NCBI RefSeq assembly: GCF_021462225.1 | Contig: NC_061816.1 | Span: forward strand, 538,075 to 602,074 | DNA: 64,000 bases | Direction of reading: 5' to 3' | Source of the DNA: Girardinichthys multiradiatus | Lineage: Eukaryota > Chordata > Actinopteri > Cyprinodontiformes > Goodeidae | Part shown: in pieces, positions 28,845-41,165 of the stretch | Numbering within the stretch: position 1 is the first letter of the stretch | How the letters are laid out: the number at the start of each line of letters is the position of its first letter | The notes under the pieces: model-generated | Told to the model about the DNA's origin: nothing | Databases searched by the model: none | The model's input: only the letters and a program-made list of their open reading frames with translations | Position numbers and translations under genes: made by a program

Positions 28845-29940
28845 CCTAGGACTCCACTGGACAACATCTCAGAGGGTTTATTTGTAGAACCTGCTGCAGC
28901 CACTTCTCCAGTTTACAGCTCCAGGTGTACCGATGACCACTGGCACCGCTGAGGACTGGACTCTCCACAACCTCTCCATTTCCTCTCTGAGCCCCTGGTA
29001 TCTCTTCAGCTTCTGGTGTTCATTCTTCTTGATGTATCTGCCGCTTGGAGTTGCTACATGACTGAGGGGACCTCTGACCTTTACTCAGACCAGATGTACC
29101 ACCTGGGTATGCTGATTGAAGTTCGCTTTAGCTCCCAGTATCTTGCACCCAGCTGGAAGGTACTGGACTGCCTTAGGGGCATCTTCCCACAGTCTGGATC
29201 TGGAGTTCTGTCTGGTTTGGAAGACTCTGGCCTTTCTTTCTCTGTTCCTGTGCTGCCATGATCCAAGCCCCTGAGTTGTTCTTGAGTCCAGATCAGCCGT
29301 ATCTTCAATCTTTTGGAGGTACACGCCATGCAGGGGCTTTTGCTCATTGGGTTTCTGTTGCCTGAGACATCTTTGTGGTGTATTCCAGGATCTTAGTCTC
29401 AGGGTGCTGGACTTTGGGTGAAACCCTCCATGCCTTGTGTGGAGGTTCCTTGTCCTGACACTGGTGGCTTCTATCTCCTCCTATGTCCATGTTAGCACTC
29501 CTGCGTGGTATCTGATAACCGGAAGGGTGAAGGTATAGATGGTTTTACCATTCAGCTTGATTTCACACGTACTTGTGGCCAAATCAAGGTTGCAGATGGT
29601 CTTTACAAGGTATTTGTAGCGGTCTTCAACGTCTGCAATGTGACCTTTTGGTGGTTCCAGCCCTTTGGTAGAAATCACCTTGACCCCCTTGGATACCATC
29701 TAGTCTGAATGACATTCAAGTGTCCTTGCTGCATTTAGGTGGATCAATGGATCGATGTCTCCCTCACTGGCATGCAGCTTGTTGTCATCCATGCAGAGAA
29801 GATGACTGATGGTGGCTCCATCGCTCTTTGTGATGATCTGACTGAACGGATTCAGAGCTATCCAGAACATTAGCAGAGACAGAGCATCACCTTGGTTTAT
29901 GCCACCATGATTGTAGCTCAAATTAGCTCCCAGAGTTGTC
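28845..29940 (-). mobile_element. Degenerate R2/R4-type LINE remnant
   Basis: Minus-strand fragments in order: GGINQGDALSLLMFWIALNP and a CMDDNKLHA box (RT core, about 29770-29920), KGLEPPKGHIADVEDRYKYL (about 29600-29690), KLNGKTIYTFTLPVIRYHAG (about 29500-29580), a CCHC-like C-terminal stretch near 29200, and a KLKRYQGLREEMERLW-like end near 28930-29000. These match, in order, a LINE ORF very common in fish and often annotated as R2-like. Frameshifts and deletions separate the pieces, so it is inactive. Confidence 0.75.
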
Positions 29941-30084
29941 TTCTAGATCCCCCTGAGCTCTCGTTGAAGGTTCTAAGTGATGATTGTTCTACAGCTTCAT
30001 GTCTGCGGCGTGGGTCCAGGCAGAGTTTGGTTTATCTGATGTTGCCACCAGACTCTTTCTGGACCCTGCTCTAAACAGACTCAT

Positions 30085-30606
30085 GTCCATTCAGCTGTGC
30101 TGCTCTGGTCCCGGACAGGAGTCCCACGTAATGCAGTATCTGCAAACCTCTGGCCTGCAGCACACATTTCAGCATTTAGGACCAGAGGAGGCGCTCCATC
30201 CATCGTCCTGTAGGCGTTGTGTGAATCTGGGAACTCCTTCTTAAAGATCTCATCAGCAAAACAAGCAAAGAAAGGCTGAACCTCCATGTATGATGCATCG
30301 GTTTATTGTAGAAGATGCATGTTTGCTGTTCTGTCGGGTCAAGAGACGAATACCTGCAGATCTTCTTGGTGTTGTGGAGACTGAAAGGAAATAAAAATGT
30401 ATTTATAAAGAGACCTCATTTAACATTTTAGGTTTGTAAAGGAACATTCTGAATTCACAATCTTAAAATGAGAATAATCAAAACATTTTGTCACCTTTTG
30501 GTAGGACATTTTTCTCCAAGTCACTGGTGAAGTTCCTAGCTGGGCGGGAGCGTCCGACTATAAAGGCTCTCTTCCCATCAGAGGCAAGGCCCACTCCGAA
30601 AGTTCT
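30085..30606 (-). pseudogene. CAP-domain (GLIPR2/GAPR-1-like) exon fragments, possibly tandem CAP
   Basis: On the minus strand, about 30606-30493 encodes the end of a CAP domain (GVGLASDGKRAFIVGRSRPA... EKNVLPK), matching the GLIPR2 C-terminus. A small exon-like stretch at about 30375-30350 follows, then about 30287-30085 encodes the start of a CAP domain (FADEIFKKEFPDSHNAYRTM, DGAPPLVLNAEMCAAGQRFA). The C-terminal piece comes before the N-terminal piece, so this is either the junction of two tandem CAP domains or of two tandem genes. The middle of neither domain was found, and the LINE remnant at 28845-29940 lies where the second domain should continue. CAP proteins of this type are small, Golgi-associated or secreted. 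A broken gene is most likely. Confidence 0.6.
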
Positions 30607-31379
30607 TAATTAAAGAAATATTATTTTAATTAATAAAAGCAGCTAATTAAACACAGTTGAGAATTAGTCATCTAGGTTATTTTATTCAGAAAATCATTCT
30701 TTAAAATGTTATTTTATTAAATGTTTTATCTGATCTTACATTGTGAATGGTGGTCTAAAGGTTTGCTGATTATTGTCTAAGTTGGTTCCAAGACTAACTT
30801 AACTTCATTTCCAGATTCTTCAAGATAATCCTTGGTTCTCAAACATAAACATTACATGGTAAATTAACCACCTTTGATTCACTTGTTTATATTGTAAATA
30901 GCCCATTAGTCCTCCTCATTCGTTCATTCTGCTTGGTAGTTTACTTAGATTGTTCTAGGATACTAAAGAGTTTAATTGAAATATGTTTGAATTGACTTAT
31001 TTTTGTTAATAAATTCTTGTATTTTAAGAAATTGTGTGAATTCATTTCGTGTGTGTTCAGAGTTTTGCTGTTCAATAATGTCAGAGCTTGGCTCATCCCT
31101 TTCTATTTTGTCCTAATACCATCACCTTACTGGGCTGGTATTCACTGGACAACCCTTAACAGACCCAAATATTATTTGATAAAATATTAAATAATATATT
31201 CATAATCACAACTAACTGAGAGAAACAAACTTCATGCATCATCTGAGCTTCAGAAGGAAAAGATGCCAAATCCAGCTTGGTCTCTTCTGACAAAGAGCTG
31301 AAGCACTTCTCTGTTTTAAACCAAACCAACATGCCTCCCTCTGGTACCAACAGAACTTTGTGGAGACATTTCACTGAAG

Positions 31380-31760
31380 GATATCTTTCTAACTTCAGTA
31401 CTAATTCCAGGATGATGATTTTTTCTCCAGTTCCAAACCTTTCTTGATGAAAACTGCATTAATGAAACGTTTCAGTCTGGCTTCAGTCCTGAAACCGCTT
31501 TTCTAAGAAACTAATGACCTGAACCTTTTGCTCTTGGTGACTTCACAGCCAGGTTCTGCCTTTGAGACCGTGGACCGTGACCATCAGGGCTGGACCTGTG
31601 GTATCAGGGGAACAGTTCTACAGTCCTTCGAGTTTTATTTTCCAACAAGAGCGTCAAAGTAAATGTGGAGTTCCTCAAGGTTCCATCATTGGTCCCGTTT
31701 TTTTCCTCAGTATTTATTCTTTTCATTTTGCTGATGACATAAACTAACAATATTAAGGCC
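31380..31760 (+). mobile_element. L2-type LINE fragment
   Basis: Frameshifted plus-strand pieces follow an L2 reverse transcriptase in order: NETFQSGF near 31460, a degraded FDTVDHH box near 31565, CGVPQGSIIGPVFF near 31655 and FHFADDI near 31725. It is a short dead copy. Confidence 0.65.
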
Positions 31761-32804
31761 ATTTTATTTGGGACATCAGACTTCTGATGTTTTTGTTGGG
31801 TCCGTCTCGCTGTATATTTCCTGACAAGAAGTTTAAATTCACTTTATTTCATACAGCGTGTTGCTACGGTAAAGCCTTGTTTTGCCTAAAGACAGTGAAG
31901 GACTGATCCATGCTGTCTAAACATATTTAGATGATTCCTGGTGAGTGGGCTTAGACCAATCATCTCTTCATTCCTTGCAGTTGGTAGTAAACACTGCTTG
32001 TCGTCTTACCAACAGCAGAAACAGGAGGATATAACCAGCGCTGGCATCACTCTGATGGATTCTGTTTGTTAGAGGACTGACTTCTAGATTTTATTGCTGG
32101 TTTCTAAGTTTGTGGCAGTCTGGGTCATAGAAGACCTGTAAAATCATGAACAAGAACCATGAGTTACTGGGTCCAAACATAACACCAGAGGTGATGGTGG
32201 CTTCATTTTCTTTCATGTTTTCAATATATTGCTGTTTATTTGACCCAGTTGTAGCAATGTTGGTCCTTATTGCTTCTACTGGTTAACTTTTATTGCAGTG
32301 TTGCTTTAAAGAGCTGCATAAATAAAGCTCACTCTGGCAGGATGCAACGACACTGAGTCAAACAGCTAGGAGAACATTTATTTCAGGAGAACATTTTTCT
32401 GGTCTACATTTGATGGGAAGGATTCAGCCTAATTTAAAAAAAACTTTTTACATCATGTTACATTTCCAGACAGCAGAGGGGATCCTTAACAGGTTCTTTC
32501 TAGATAATCTGCTTTTCTTTAAACAGTTTTATGCTTTCAGTCTTTAAAAATGTTCTAATAGACGATGACTTCGGTATTCAGAGGCGGTTGGATCTCCTGC
32601 ATAATACTGAGCTGTGAAGCTCAGAGCAGAAGGCTCTGGAGGAACAAAGGAGGTATTCTGTTACAACAAGGCCTCCTTTAATGTAGAAACTAGTTTCACC
32701 ATCCACCCTAAAATGCTTTGTCAGCCTGGCTGGTAAAACATCTGAGGACCATTCCTCCAACTTTCAACAATTACGTTTTTGAGAGAAGAACTTCCTGCAG
32801 TTCT

Positions 32805-33000
32805 TTAATTGTGGAGTTCCACAGGGTTCAGTACTTGGGCCAATTCTCTGTACTATATATATGCTTCCAATAGGTCAAATTATCAGGCAGCATGGGATAA
32901 ATGTTCACTGTTATGCTGATGATACTCAGCTTTACTTATCCATAAATCCTGATGAGTCCAACCAGTTAGACTACAGGATGTCTGGAAGACATAATTAAGG
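32805..33000 (+). mobile_element. L2-type LINE fragment
   Basis: About 190 bp nearly identical in nucleotide sequence to 13245-13435 of the L2 LINE in the adhesion GPCR intron (GVPQGSVLGPIL... YADDTQLYLSINPDE). It ends abruptly on both sides. Confidence 0.85.
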
Positions 33001-33600
33001 GACGTTCCTGTCAGTGATTATTTAATCACTTTATTAATGGATGTACTGGATGCATTCGGCACATATTTCTTATCAGAAGATGCTGTCTAGACCAATAATA
33101 TTGTAAACAAACTAAGAATATTATCCATTTTTCTTCCTTTGATGAACCCAGTTGTTGGTTATATATTCAAGGTGTCTATATTGAAAAACAACAAATCTCA
33201 TACATGAGAAGATGTTTAATAAGCCTGAATAAAAAATAAAAATAAGCCTACATACCATCCAGACTTCTCTAGAAACTGAAAATAATCTACAGCTTATGTT
33301 CAGGAGTTAAGAGCACTGTTCATAAATAATATGTCAATATATTTTATGCAGGATTTAAAACATTTTTGACATCAGGCCATTAAATGTTTGTCAGGTTTCC
33401 ATATAATCAGAGGCATTAATTATCCTAGAGTAACATAACCTTGGTTTCATTTCTAACTTCTTCTGATGCTTTTTCAGATGAATTCATTCGTTTTAACATG
33501 CAGTTGTTTTAGAAAAACTGCTAGCATCCCAACATTAATCAAAGAATGAATTCATTTCTGCTTTTTAAATAATAAAGAAATGACTTTAGGAGTAAAAAGT

Positions 33601-33925
33601 TCAGACATTAACTCACTTGTCCTCCAGCACCAGTGAAAGAAAAGCCTCGAGTCCCTCATCAGTCCTCTGAGTCTCCAAGCTGCCATCACTCTGAATCCTT
33701 TCAATCCATGCAGATATTAATCTGTAGGAGGTCAAAGATCTGCTGCACCTTTATATGACTGATCAATAATTAACCTGCAGGAGGCCCCTGACTGGACTCC
33801 CACGCCATCAGGACGTCACCACCCAGAACACATTGAAGGCTCTCAGGACTCCCATGGAGGTTCTCAGGAACCAGTTTGTCCAGCCAGAACATGCAGATGC
33901 AGCTACAGCTACCTTTACCTGCAGG
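33601..33925 (-). other. Unassigned exon-like stretch
   Basis: Two open minus-strand segments with splice-like borders: 33925-33776 (acceptor-like border after CCCCTGCAG; donor CTGCAG|GTTAAT) and about 33722-33612 (encoding SAWIERIQSDGSLETQRTD; donor ACAAGTGAGT). I do not recognise a family and the two phases do not join cleanly. They could be remnants of a gene upstream of the CAP fragments. Confidence 0.25.
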
Positions 33926-34079
33926 GGAAACAGGAAGAGCAAAGCTGCTCAGCACCAACACCTGAGAGCTCCTTCCTGGATCAGTCAGCCATCTTTGATA
34001 TTTGTAGATGTGAGCAGTTTGTCTCTGATATCAGAGCGAGACAAAGATCATGTCTGAAAACATGAGATTTATTCTGATT

Positions 34080-36120
34080 TTATTTAACTCTGCGGGGTCT
34101 GGAGTGCTCTGCCTCCTGCCCAGTGGAGTATCTTGAGTAGGAACCAGATGCCAGACAACAAATGCTTTAAATGGACTTTATTTAACACATATGTTAATAA
34201 TTTAACAAGCTTTTCACATTCACTGGATAAATACATAGTTCATATGTATTTCTATGTATACATACATAGAATATATGAGAATAATAAACTTGGATCGACG
34301 CCGCCATTGTGTAGTTTTTTTCCAACAATCATAAACTATAATGTGAGCCAAAAGAACTACATGACCCACAAGCCAACAGTGCTTCTGATCGATGTTTTCC
34401 ACCTGCGTTCAGGATGGAGGAACAAAAGCAGGTGGAGAACTGGACGTGGTAAAATTGGATTTGTAACGTAAAGTCAGAAATAAAGACTTATTTATTAAAC
34501 TCATAGAGCTGACAGGAAAGTCACAAATATGACTGAACTTCAGGAGAGTTGATGTTAACACGCAGTCTGCTGCTTATAAAATGTGTTTAGTTGTAATCAA
34601 GTTCATCAGTGATTAAAGGACACTTGTTAGACAGATTCTGGATTAAATCAGTCCTGCATCTCTTCATTCATCAAACCAAAAGTACCATAAAGTCTCATCT
34701 GACCAACAAAACTGGTCCATGTGCTCTAAAGATTTAAGAGCCTTTGTCACAGTAGAGAGGAAAGGTACGGAGCCCGAGAAGGGACATTTATTTCTTTTGT
34801 GTTCGCTCGCAAAAGTTGTTAATCGCCTTGAGAAAGATTTGTATTTTGGAGCAACAGCACAGATGATAAACTTCTCATAAAACAAACACAGATATGTGAT
34901 TAATATGATTTATTTATCATATGCAGGTTAACATGCTGTAAACAATGTGATTAAATGTTTAGGATAAGAAGAACCGTTCAAATCACGATAAAATCAAAAA
35001 CACTAATAGTCTACAAAAAAAATTACCCATCATGCAGCAGTAATAAGGAAATAAAGTGTCACAGATGTGGTTTCATGTAGTTTTATTGTTCAGTAGTTTG
35101 TTTGACAGCTTGTGGATAAAAACTGATTGAAGATCATTTTATTTAAGTTTTCAAAATAAAACTCAATAAATCTCAAAAAATGGGTGTAATGTTTGTTTCA
35201 TTTTAGCAGTTATCTGGTTTGGAAACTATCCCACAAAGTATTGCGAAATAACGCAAAAACTATTGCGTGGGGACACAAAAAAGAGAAAAATCCCCCCATG
35301 TCCCCTCGATGGCTCCGTATAGAAAGGCTTCATCAAGAGAAGATATTAAATAAATATGTTGGGGAAAAAAAAAATTTGAATGTACCATTAAATGTACAAT
35401 TTATTTAACACATCATTAAATATTAAGTGTACCACTAATTACGTCATGTCGTCTTTAAACTTATATTTAATTATTCAGTGGCACATTTAATTGCATAATA
35501 GTCCATTTCATGATATAATGGTACATTTATTGTTTCTAATGATGTATTAAATAAATAAATGGTACCTTTAATTTAATGGTACATTTAATGTTACATTTAC
35601 TTCACTTATGGGACATTCACAACATTTATTTATTTAATGATGATTTTATTGTATTAATTTTGGTCCAGTTTGACCCTCCATTCTTGATGCTTGTATAGGA
35701 GGTCATGTCAGAATTAAATCAGGTGTTCTGGAGCAGACACACATCTAAAACAAGCAGGGAAGGGGTCCCTGAGGACCAGGGCTGTGAACCATTGAGGTAC
35801 AGTTTCTAAATTATGAAGGTTTTGTCTTTTTGTCCTTTTGTTCAACAAGTACATTTCTCTTACTAGGTGGATTTTTCTTTTGTTTCAGCAACTTGAAACA
35901 TAAAAGTGATGTCATTGTTCAAAGGAAACGATCACTTAATAAATAAGTAAAATACAACTAAGATAGACATGGTCTGTTTCCTTGTTTAATATTTTATTAT
36001 TTCTTCATTATTATTCTTTTTACTTTAACTGGCCTTTACTACAGCTAAAAACAGGGACCTAACTGGTCCTTCAAAGAAAGAAATTACCAAAAGACTAAAT
36101 GAAGAAAACTAAAATGGGAG
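34080..36120. other. AT-rich region without recognisable gene
   Basis: Low-GC sequence with many stops on all frames. Between 35380 and 35640 a motif like GGTACATTTAAT recurs on both strands at irregular spacing, suggesting the end of an old non-coding repeat. No coding potential seen. Confidence 0.5.
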
Positions 36121-36127
36121 AGGCACA

Positions 36128-36282
36128 GGAGTGGGAGTCAATTCACCAGGAGTGGGAGTCAATTCACCAGGAGTGGGAGTCAATTTACCAGGAGTGGGAG
36201 TCAATTCACCAGGAGTGGGAGTCAATTTACCAGGAGTGGGAGTCAATTCACCAGGAGTGGGAGTCAATTTACCAGGAGTGGG
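36128..36282. repeat. 21-bp minisatellite, seven units
   Basis: The unit GGAGTGGGAGTCAATTCACCA repeats about seven times. After the first unit, TTCACC and TTTACC versions alternate, giving a 42-bp higher-order period. Open frames across it on both strands are repeat artefacts. Confidence 0.9.
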
Positions 36283-37245
36283 ACGGGACAGGATTTGTTT
36301 CGTTATGCTGGCCTGGGTTTGGGATGAGACAGGAGAGAAAATCCACTCCTGTCTCACCCTCTAGTCTGGAGTCTTCGTTCCCTCTGGTGGTGAACTGCTC
36401 TTCAATGGTGACCAGCAGGGAGCTCATCAGGAAAACTTGAATGGACCGAACAGACTGACTGGACATCTAGATGTTCTGCTGCCATGCTCTGGACTTTAGA
36501 GTCATTATTTTAATGTCGTGTTTTTACTGGAACCAACCCAGATGTTTAACTCCAGATGGTTTCTGCTGGTTCAGCTCACTGTAAGAACTTGAAGGCCTTA
36601 AAGTGCTCCAGATGGAGTTCTACCGTACAGAACCTTAAGCCATCGTGTTCTGTGTGCTGAGACATGGTTGATACTTTCAGAATAAAAGGACCTGCTTTTA
36701 ATGCACACGTAGAGCTTGAGATACCTGTTCAACAGTGGTATCTTCTGGGCCAATCAGAGGTGATTAGAGCTGATCTAACACTGTCTTCACCTGTAGGACC
36801 TACAGGATGGTTCTGTAACGACGATTTGAATAAAAGTCCGGTTTTCTAAGGTGCTGATCGCAGAGAGAGCTCCGGTTAGATGCTGAGTTAGGGAACTACA
36901 CCACAGTCCTGCCATCAGAACAGGTCCAAACTGACCTTCTCCAAACAGCAGCAGCAAATACATGAGGTCATAATAGAAGATGTTCACAACATTTCATTCA
37001 GACATGAAGATATCACTGATACAACCTGAACAATGACTCACAAGAGGTCCATATGTAGACCCAGTCCAAATGGACCGACAGGACAGAGTGGTTCTTCACA
37101 GTAAATGGAGAAGGATATGAGTGTTAAACTGGTTCAAACATCAGGTCCAAGGTCCAATAAATCACCACACACACACACCTGGAGTGACCTAATATGAGGA
37201 GCTTACAGAGAACGTATGAAGGTAGAGCAGCAGCTAGTGGAGACC

Positions 37246-37865
37246 TCAGTCTTCAGGAAGACCTACTGAGGAACCAAATGACCTGAACCCAAATCCAGGG
37301 TAAAAGATCTGAGTGAATGTGGTGTTGAAGGTGTGGAGGTGGATCAGTGAGTCAGAGGAGACTCTGTAGAAGGACAGAATACCAGCAGGACAGTCCACAT
37401 ACACTGCTACTCTGTTAGAGATGGAGGAGGAGGAGGAGGAGGAGGAGGAGGAGGAGGAGGAGGAGGAGGAGGAGGAGGAGGAGGAGGAGGAGGAGGAGGA
37501 GGAAGAGGAGGAGGAGGAGGAGATGGATGTAACTTCTTTATTGTGATAGACAGAATAACCACCATCATAACATCTCAGACTCCAGGAATGATCATTAAAT
37601 CCAAACAAACAGTCTATACTGTTTCCTTTCCTCCTGATTCTTCTGTAACTCACTGATATATAAACATCTCCTCTCCACTCGACCTCCCAGTAACAGCGAC
37701 CAGTCAGACCATCACTACACAGCAGCTGAGGACAGTAATCATCAAATCTGTCTGGATGATCAGGATATGACTGAAGCTTCTTCATCCATGTCACCTTCCT
37801 GTTGTCTTCAGACAGTTGGAGGTTTCTGTTCACTGTGTTTGTGTCGATTGTGAGCTGACAGGAAT
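37246..37865 (-). other. B30.2/SPRY exon with poly-Ser insertion
   Basis: The exon starts after an ATCAG acceptor and reads about 206 codons to a stop at 37246. PRY-SPRY landmarks are intact: LTIDTNTVNRNL, the DHPDRFD segment, GRCYWEVEW, DCLFGFNDHSWSL, VAVYVDCPAGILSFY and the FYPGFGF end. A run of about 33 Ser codons interrupts the domain just before VAVYVD, where a surface loop would lie. In NLR-C and TRIM proteins this domain is thought to bind ligand. Confidence 0.85.
37422..37522. repeat. (GGA)n trinucleotide repeat inside the B30.2 exon
   Basis: About 100 bp of GGA units on the plus strand with one GAA interruption near 37503. On the coding (minus) strand they read as Ser codons, so length change would add or remove serines without shifting the frame. 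Confidence 0.95.
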
Positions 37866-39849
37866 CTGATGGAGAGAACAAACACAATCCAGCTGCAGTT
37901 ATTGATCATTTATTGACACTTTGATGATGACTCCTGAATGAGTGATGGACAGTTTGAAGATGGTTGAATGTGAGCTGCTTTGTTGTCATGAATCAAATGA
38001 AAAACACACTTACACTTCCTCAGATCTTTCAACCATCGGACTCCATCAGGCTTCCTGAAAGGAGGAGGAGGGTCAGACCATCAAACATGGACGTTACATG
38101 GACCTCAGACTTGTTGTCCTACGTGGAGAAAGCAACAGTCCAACATCTGGACACAGTCTGATCTCATCAGTTTTATTTCATTTAAACTTTATTCAGTCTA
38201 GCAACAGAAGACCACCTGGACTATGTTCAGCAAGCGGTGAACCTACTAATGAAATCTGCTCAGATGTTGGATGGTAGCTGCTGAGCTAAGAGACGGAGAC
38301 ATCTCCAACAAGCTGGGGTCGTACCTGATCAGATCAGTCAGCAACATATCCTCGTTACGACCTTCCCACTGGAGGTTCATCATGAGCGAGCAGCTGGAGC
38401 TCCTCATTAAAACACCAACTGAAAGACGTGTTCCTGCATCTTTAGTTAATATTCATGAAGATGATGAACCAGCATCAGAGGAGTCCAGTGAAGGACAGGT
38501 CATCCTCCTTAATGAGACATTCCTCATGGCTGTATCCAGACCTTCATACCTGAGAGCGTCTTCATCCACGCCTCTCCCACATGGTTGTAGCTCAGGTCCA
38601 GCTCTCTCAGATGGACGGAGCTGGCATTCAGGGCTGAGGCCAGAGAAGCACATCCTTCCTCCGTGATCAGACAACCTGACAGACTGGAGACACACAGCAG
38701 CACACAGGTCATGACCTCTCCACAACGGTGGTACTACCTGATGGAGCTTCTTCACTGTGTACAGAGGTCAGATAAACTTCACTCTTCCAGTCATATGAAA
38801 CGTTTTAGTTACTCTGACTGTAGATATGAACCAGTTTGGCTCAGTAGCTATTATCTTGTAGGTATTTCCTGACAAACATATGTTCTCCTTAGCCTGATGG
38901 GACCTTCTACAGTCCACCCAGCAGGCCAGCAGCGTCCTGCTAAACAAGTAATCAACTAGAGTCAGGATCTTGTTCTCATTAGGAGGACGCTGACGCTGAT
39001 GTCTGGACACAGCTGAGAAGACTGAGCTGACTGAGCAGCTCCTGGTGACCCAGATGGTTTATTGTCATCTCTAGTATTTTTGCTAATTAGGAGAGATAAA
39101 ATGGGTTTCTGCAGGTGTCTACCAGAGAACTTAATTTCTGTGATGTTTTTGTGTTTAGAGACTAATACATCTGACTAATGAATGCTAATGTAAGCTAACA
39201 GCATTAGAGCATTAACGGACAAACCATTCTAAATGATTATAGGACTAAATGAAGCGTCTCCCAACAGATTTAATGAAAAACAGCCGTTAAAAGCACAGCG
39301 TCGTTACATCCAGCTGGTGGAGCTCTGCATCACCTGCTCCTTCGTCCCGTCCTACTTCCTGTTCATTCAGAGGATGGCAGGATGTCTGCGGATTCACTCG
39401 CAGCATGTTTGCCTGTGTAACAGGGATTAGAGGAGCCGCTTGGATCACATGCTAGAAGATACTGATCATATAACTGATACTGATCAGTTCGTTTAGATGC
39501 CCTCTATTCTCCCTCTGTCTGAGTGCCAAGAAGAAGCCCAACAGATTTACTTTCACAAGTGGAGCGTTACAGCTAACGCTTTAAAGCTCTGCTTGATATT
39601 AGAAACTGCTCTGGGATTATTTCACTTGTTACGAACACGGAGACAGAAACAAAAAGGAAAAAGGGAGAGAAGGAGAGAAAGAAGGATGAAGAGAATACAA
39701 GATAACACCCTGCTTGCTTCTACACCTGCAGAAACGTTCGTAATAAGAGCAATGTTACCTAAAAGTGCACAGTTATTATGAATGAAAGATGTATTTAGTG
39801 GTAAATGCGGCTCAATACAGAACATTTGTGTTTCTGATAACACCTGAAT

Positions 39850-41165
39850 CTAAACACCTGTGGGTCTGAGGGTACTTGTATATATAAGGTTTCTCCATAA
39901 AAATAAGCAATAGTGAGTGTGAGGAGTCACAGACCTGCCCCCCTGGACCCGGGATACGGAGGAGATCCCAGCCACAGACATCCAAAGGCCCCCGAGGGCA
40001 CAGGAACCCCAGGAGAACCACCGCTGGGACTACCGCAACCCCCCCCCCCCCCCCCCCCCCCCCCCCAGAGAAGAGCAGGGGAAAGTCCCAGGGGAACCAC
40101 CTAGCAGCTATAGTGCTGATGTCCCAGGGAGCTGCGGCAACGAGCCAACAGGCCCCGCCGGCAGCCGTCTACGCCCGAGCAGATCCAGCCATGGACCCAG
40201 AGACCCGAGACCCCGGGACATATCACTCCCCAAGCAGAGGCTCGACAGAGCCCAGGGGTCCAGGCCCCGGCAAGCAGCCAGGGGGGACTCCCATGCATAC
40301 AAATAAAAGCACTCACACCCACATACCCAATGTAAAGACAAACAACAGTGGCTGTCATACAGTCACTCTCACTCCCCATATATACTCTGTGCTCCCAGGT
40401 CCAGGTGCAAATACCCCAGAGAGTCAACCAGCCCCCAGCGCAGCCTCAGGAGGTGGTCCTCTTCCTGCCGGGATGGAGACAGGCAGACCGCCCCAGCACC
40501 AACCCAGACTAGTGCTGGCACCGCCCGAACCTGAGCAACCCCGGCCCAGACTCCGATCCCCCGCTCGACCCCAGCCTCCAACAACCCCCATCCAGAGAGG
40601 GGGCCATGTACAAAAGAGGGGTCTACCTGATCCAAACAGTCCCAGTATGAAAAGGTCCCAATCCCCCAATGAATTCCAATCTCAACCCCATGAGCCCACA
40701 ACCCCCCATGAATCCCAACATGAGCCTCCCCACAGGGCCGCCGCCAACCAAAACACAGATACCAAGCACATGCCCCTGAACCCAAACGCCACGAATCCCC
40801 ACAGGGGCACACCCCACAGATGAGCTCCACCCCCGAAAATCTGTTGAAGACACACCCACACAGCGCATGCTTCACACACAGCCCCGCTCCAAGCACCCCC
40901 GCCACATCCTGCCCCCCACCACACAGCGTGCCACGACGGCAAGGCAAGGGTCCCGCACAACGCCACCCCAGCCTCCGCCCACAAACGCAATAGACCACCG
41001 AGCATCACGCTCACAATGGAACCCCTGACCCCACATCAAGAAAGGACAAACTAACCCGGCAAGAGGTCCCCAGCCAGCGGCACGCACCCAGGGCCGGTGG
41101 CCCCCACCACGCTCCTTGCAACCACAAAAACACCACACATCACCAAAAACACCACACATCAAGCG
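39850..41165. repeat. C-rich unclassified dispersed-repeat candidate
   Basis: The plus strand is rich in C and A and poor in T over about 1.3 kb, with a run of about 36 C (40030-40066). It differs sharply in composition from the AT-rich flanks. A 236-codon plus-strand frame (40113-40823) is Pro-rich (for example QAPPAAVYARADPAMDPETR) with no recognised domain. The right end has a short duplicated ACACCACACATCA. From memory, similar C-rich blocks recur in fish genomes. Its class is unknown, and it occupies the gap where the NLR NACHT exon would be expected. Confidence 0.55.

Noticed and set aside
40369..41162. Several Trp/Gly/Cys-rich minus-strand frames
   Set aside because: They are the complement of C-rich repeat sequence and show no domain or conservation signal.
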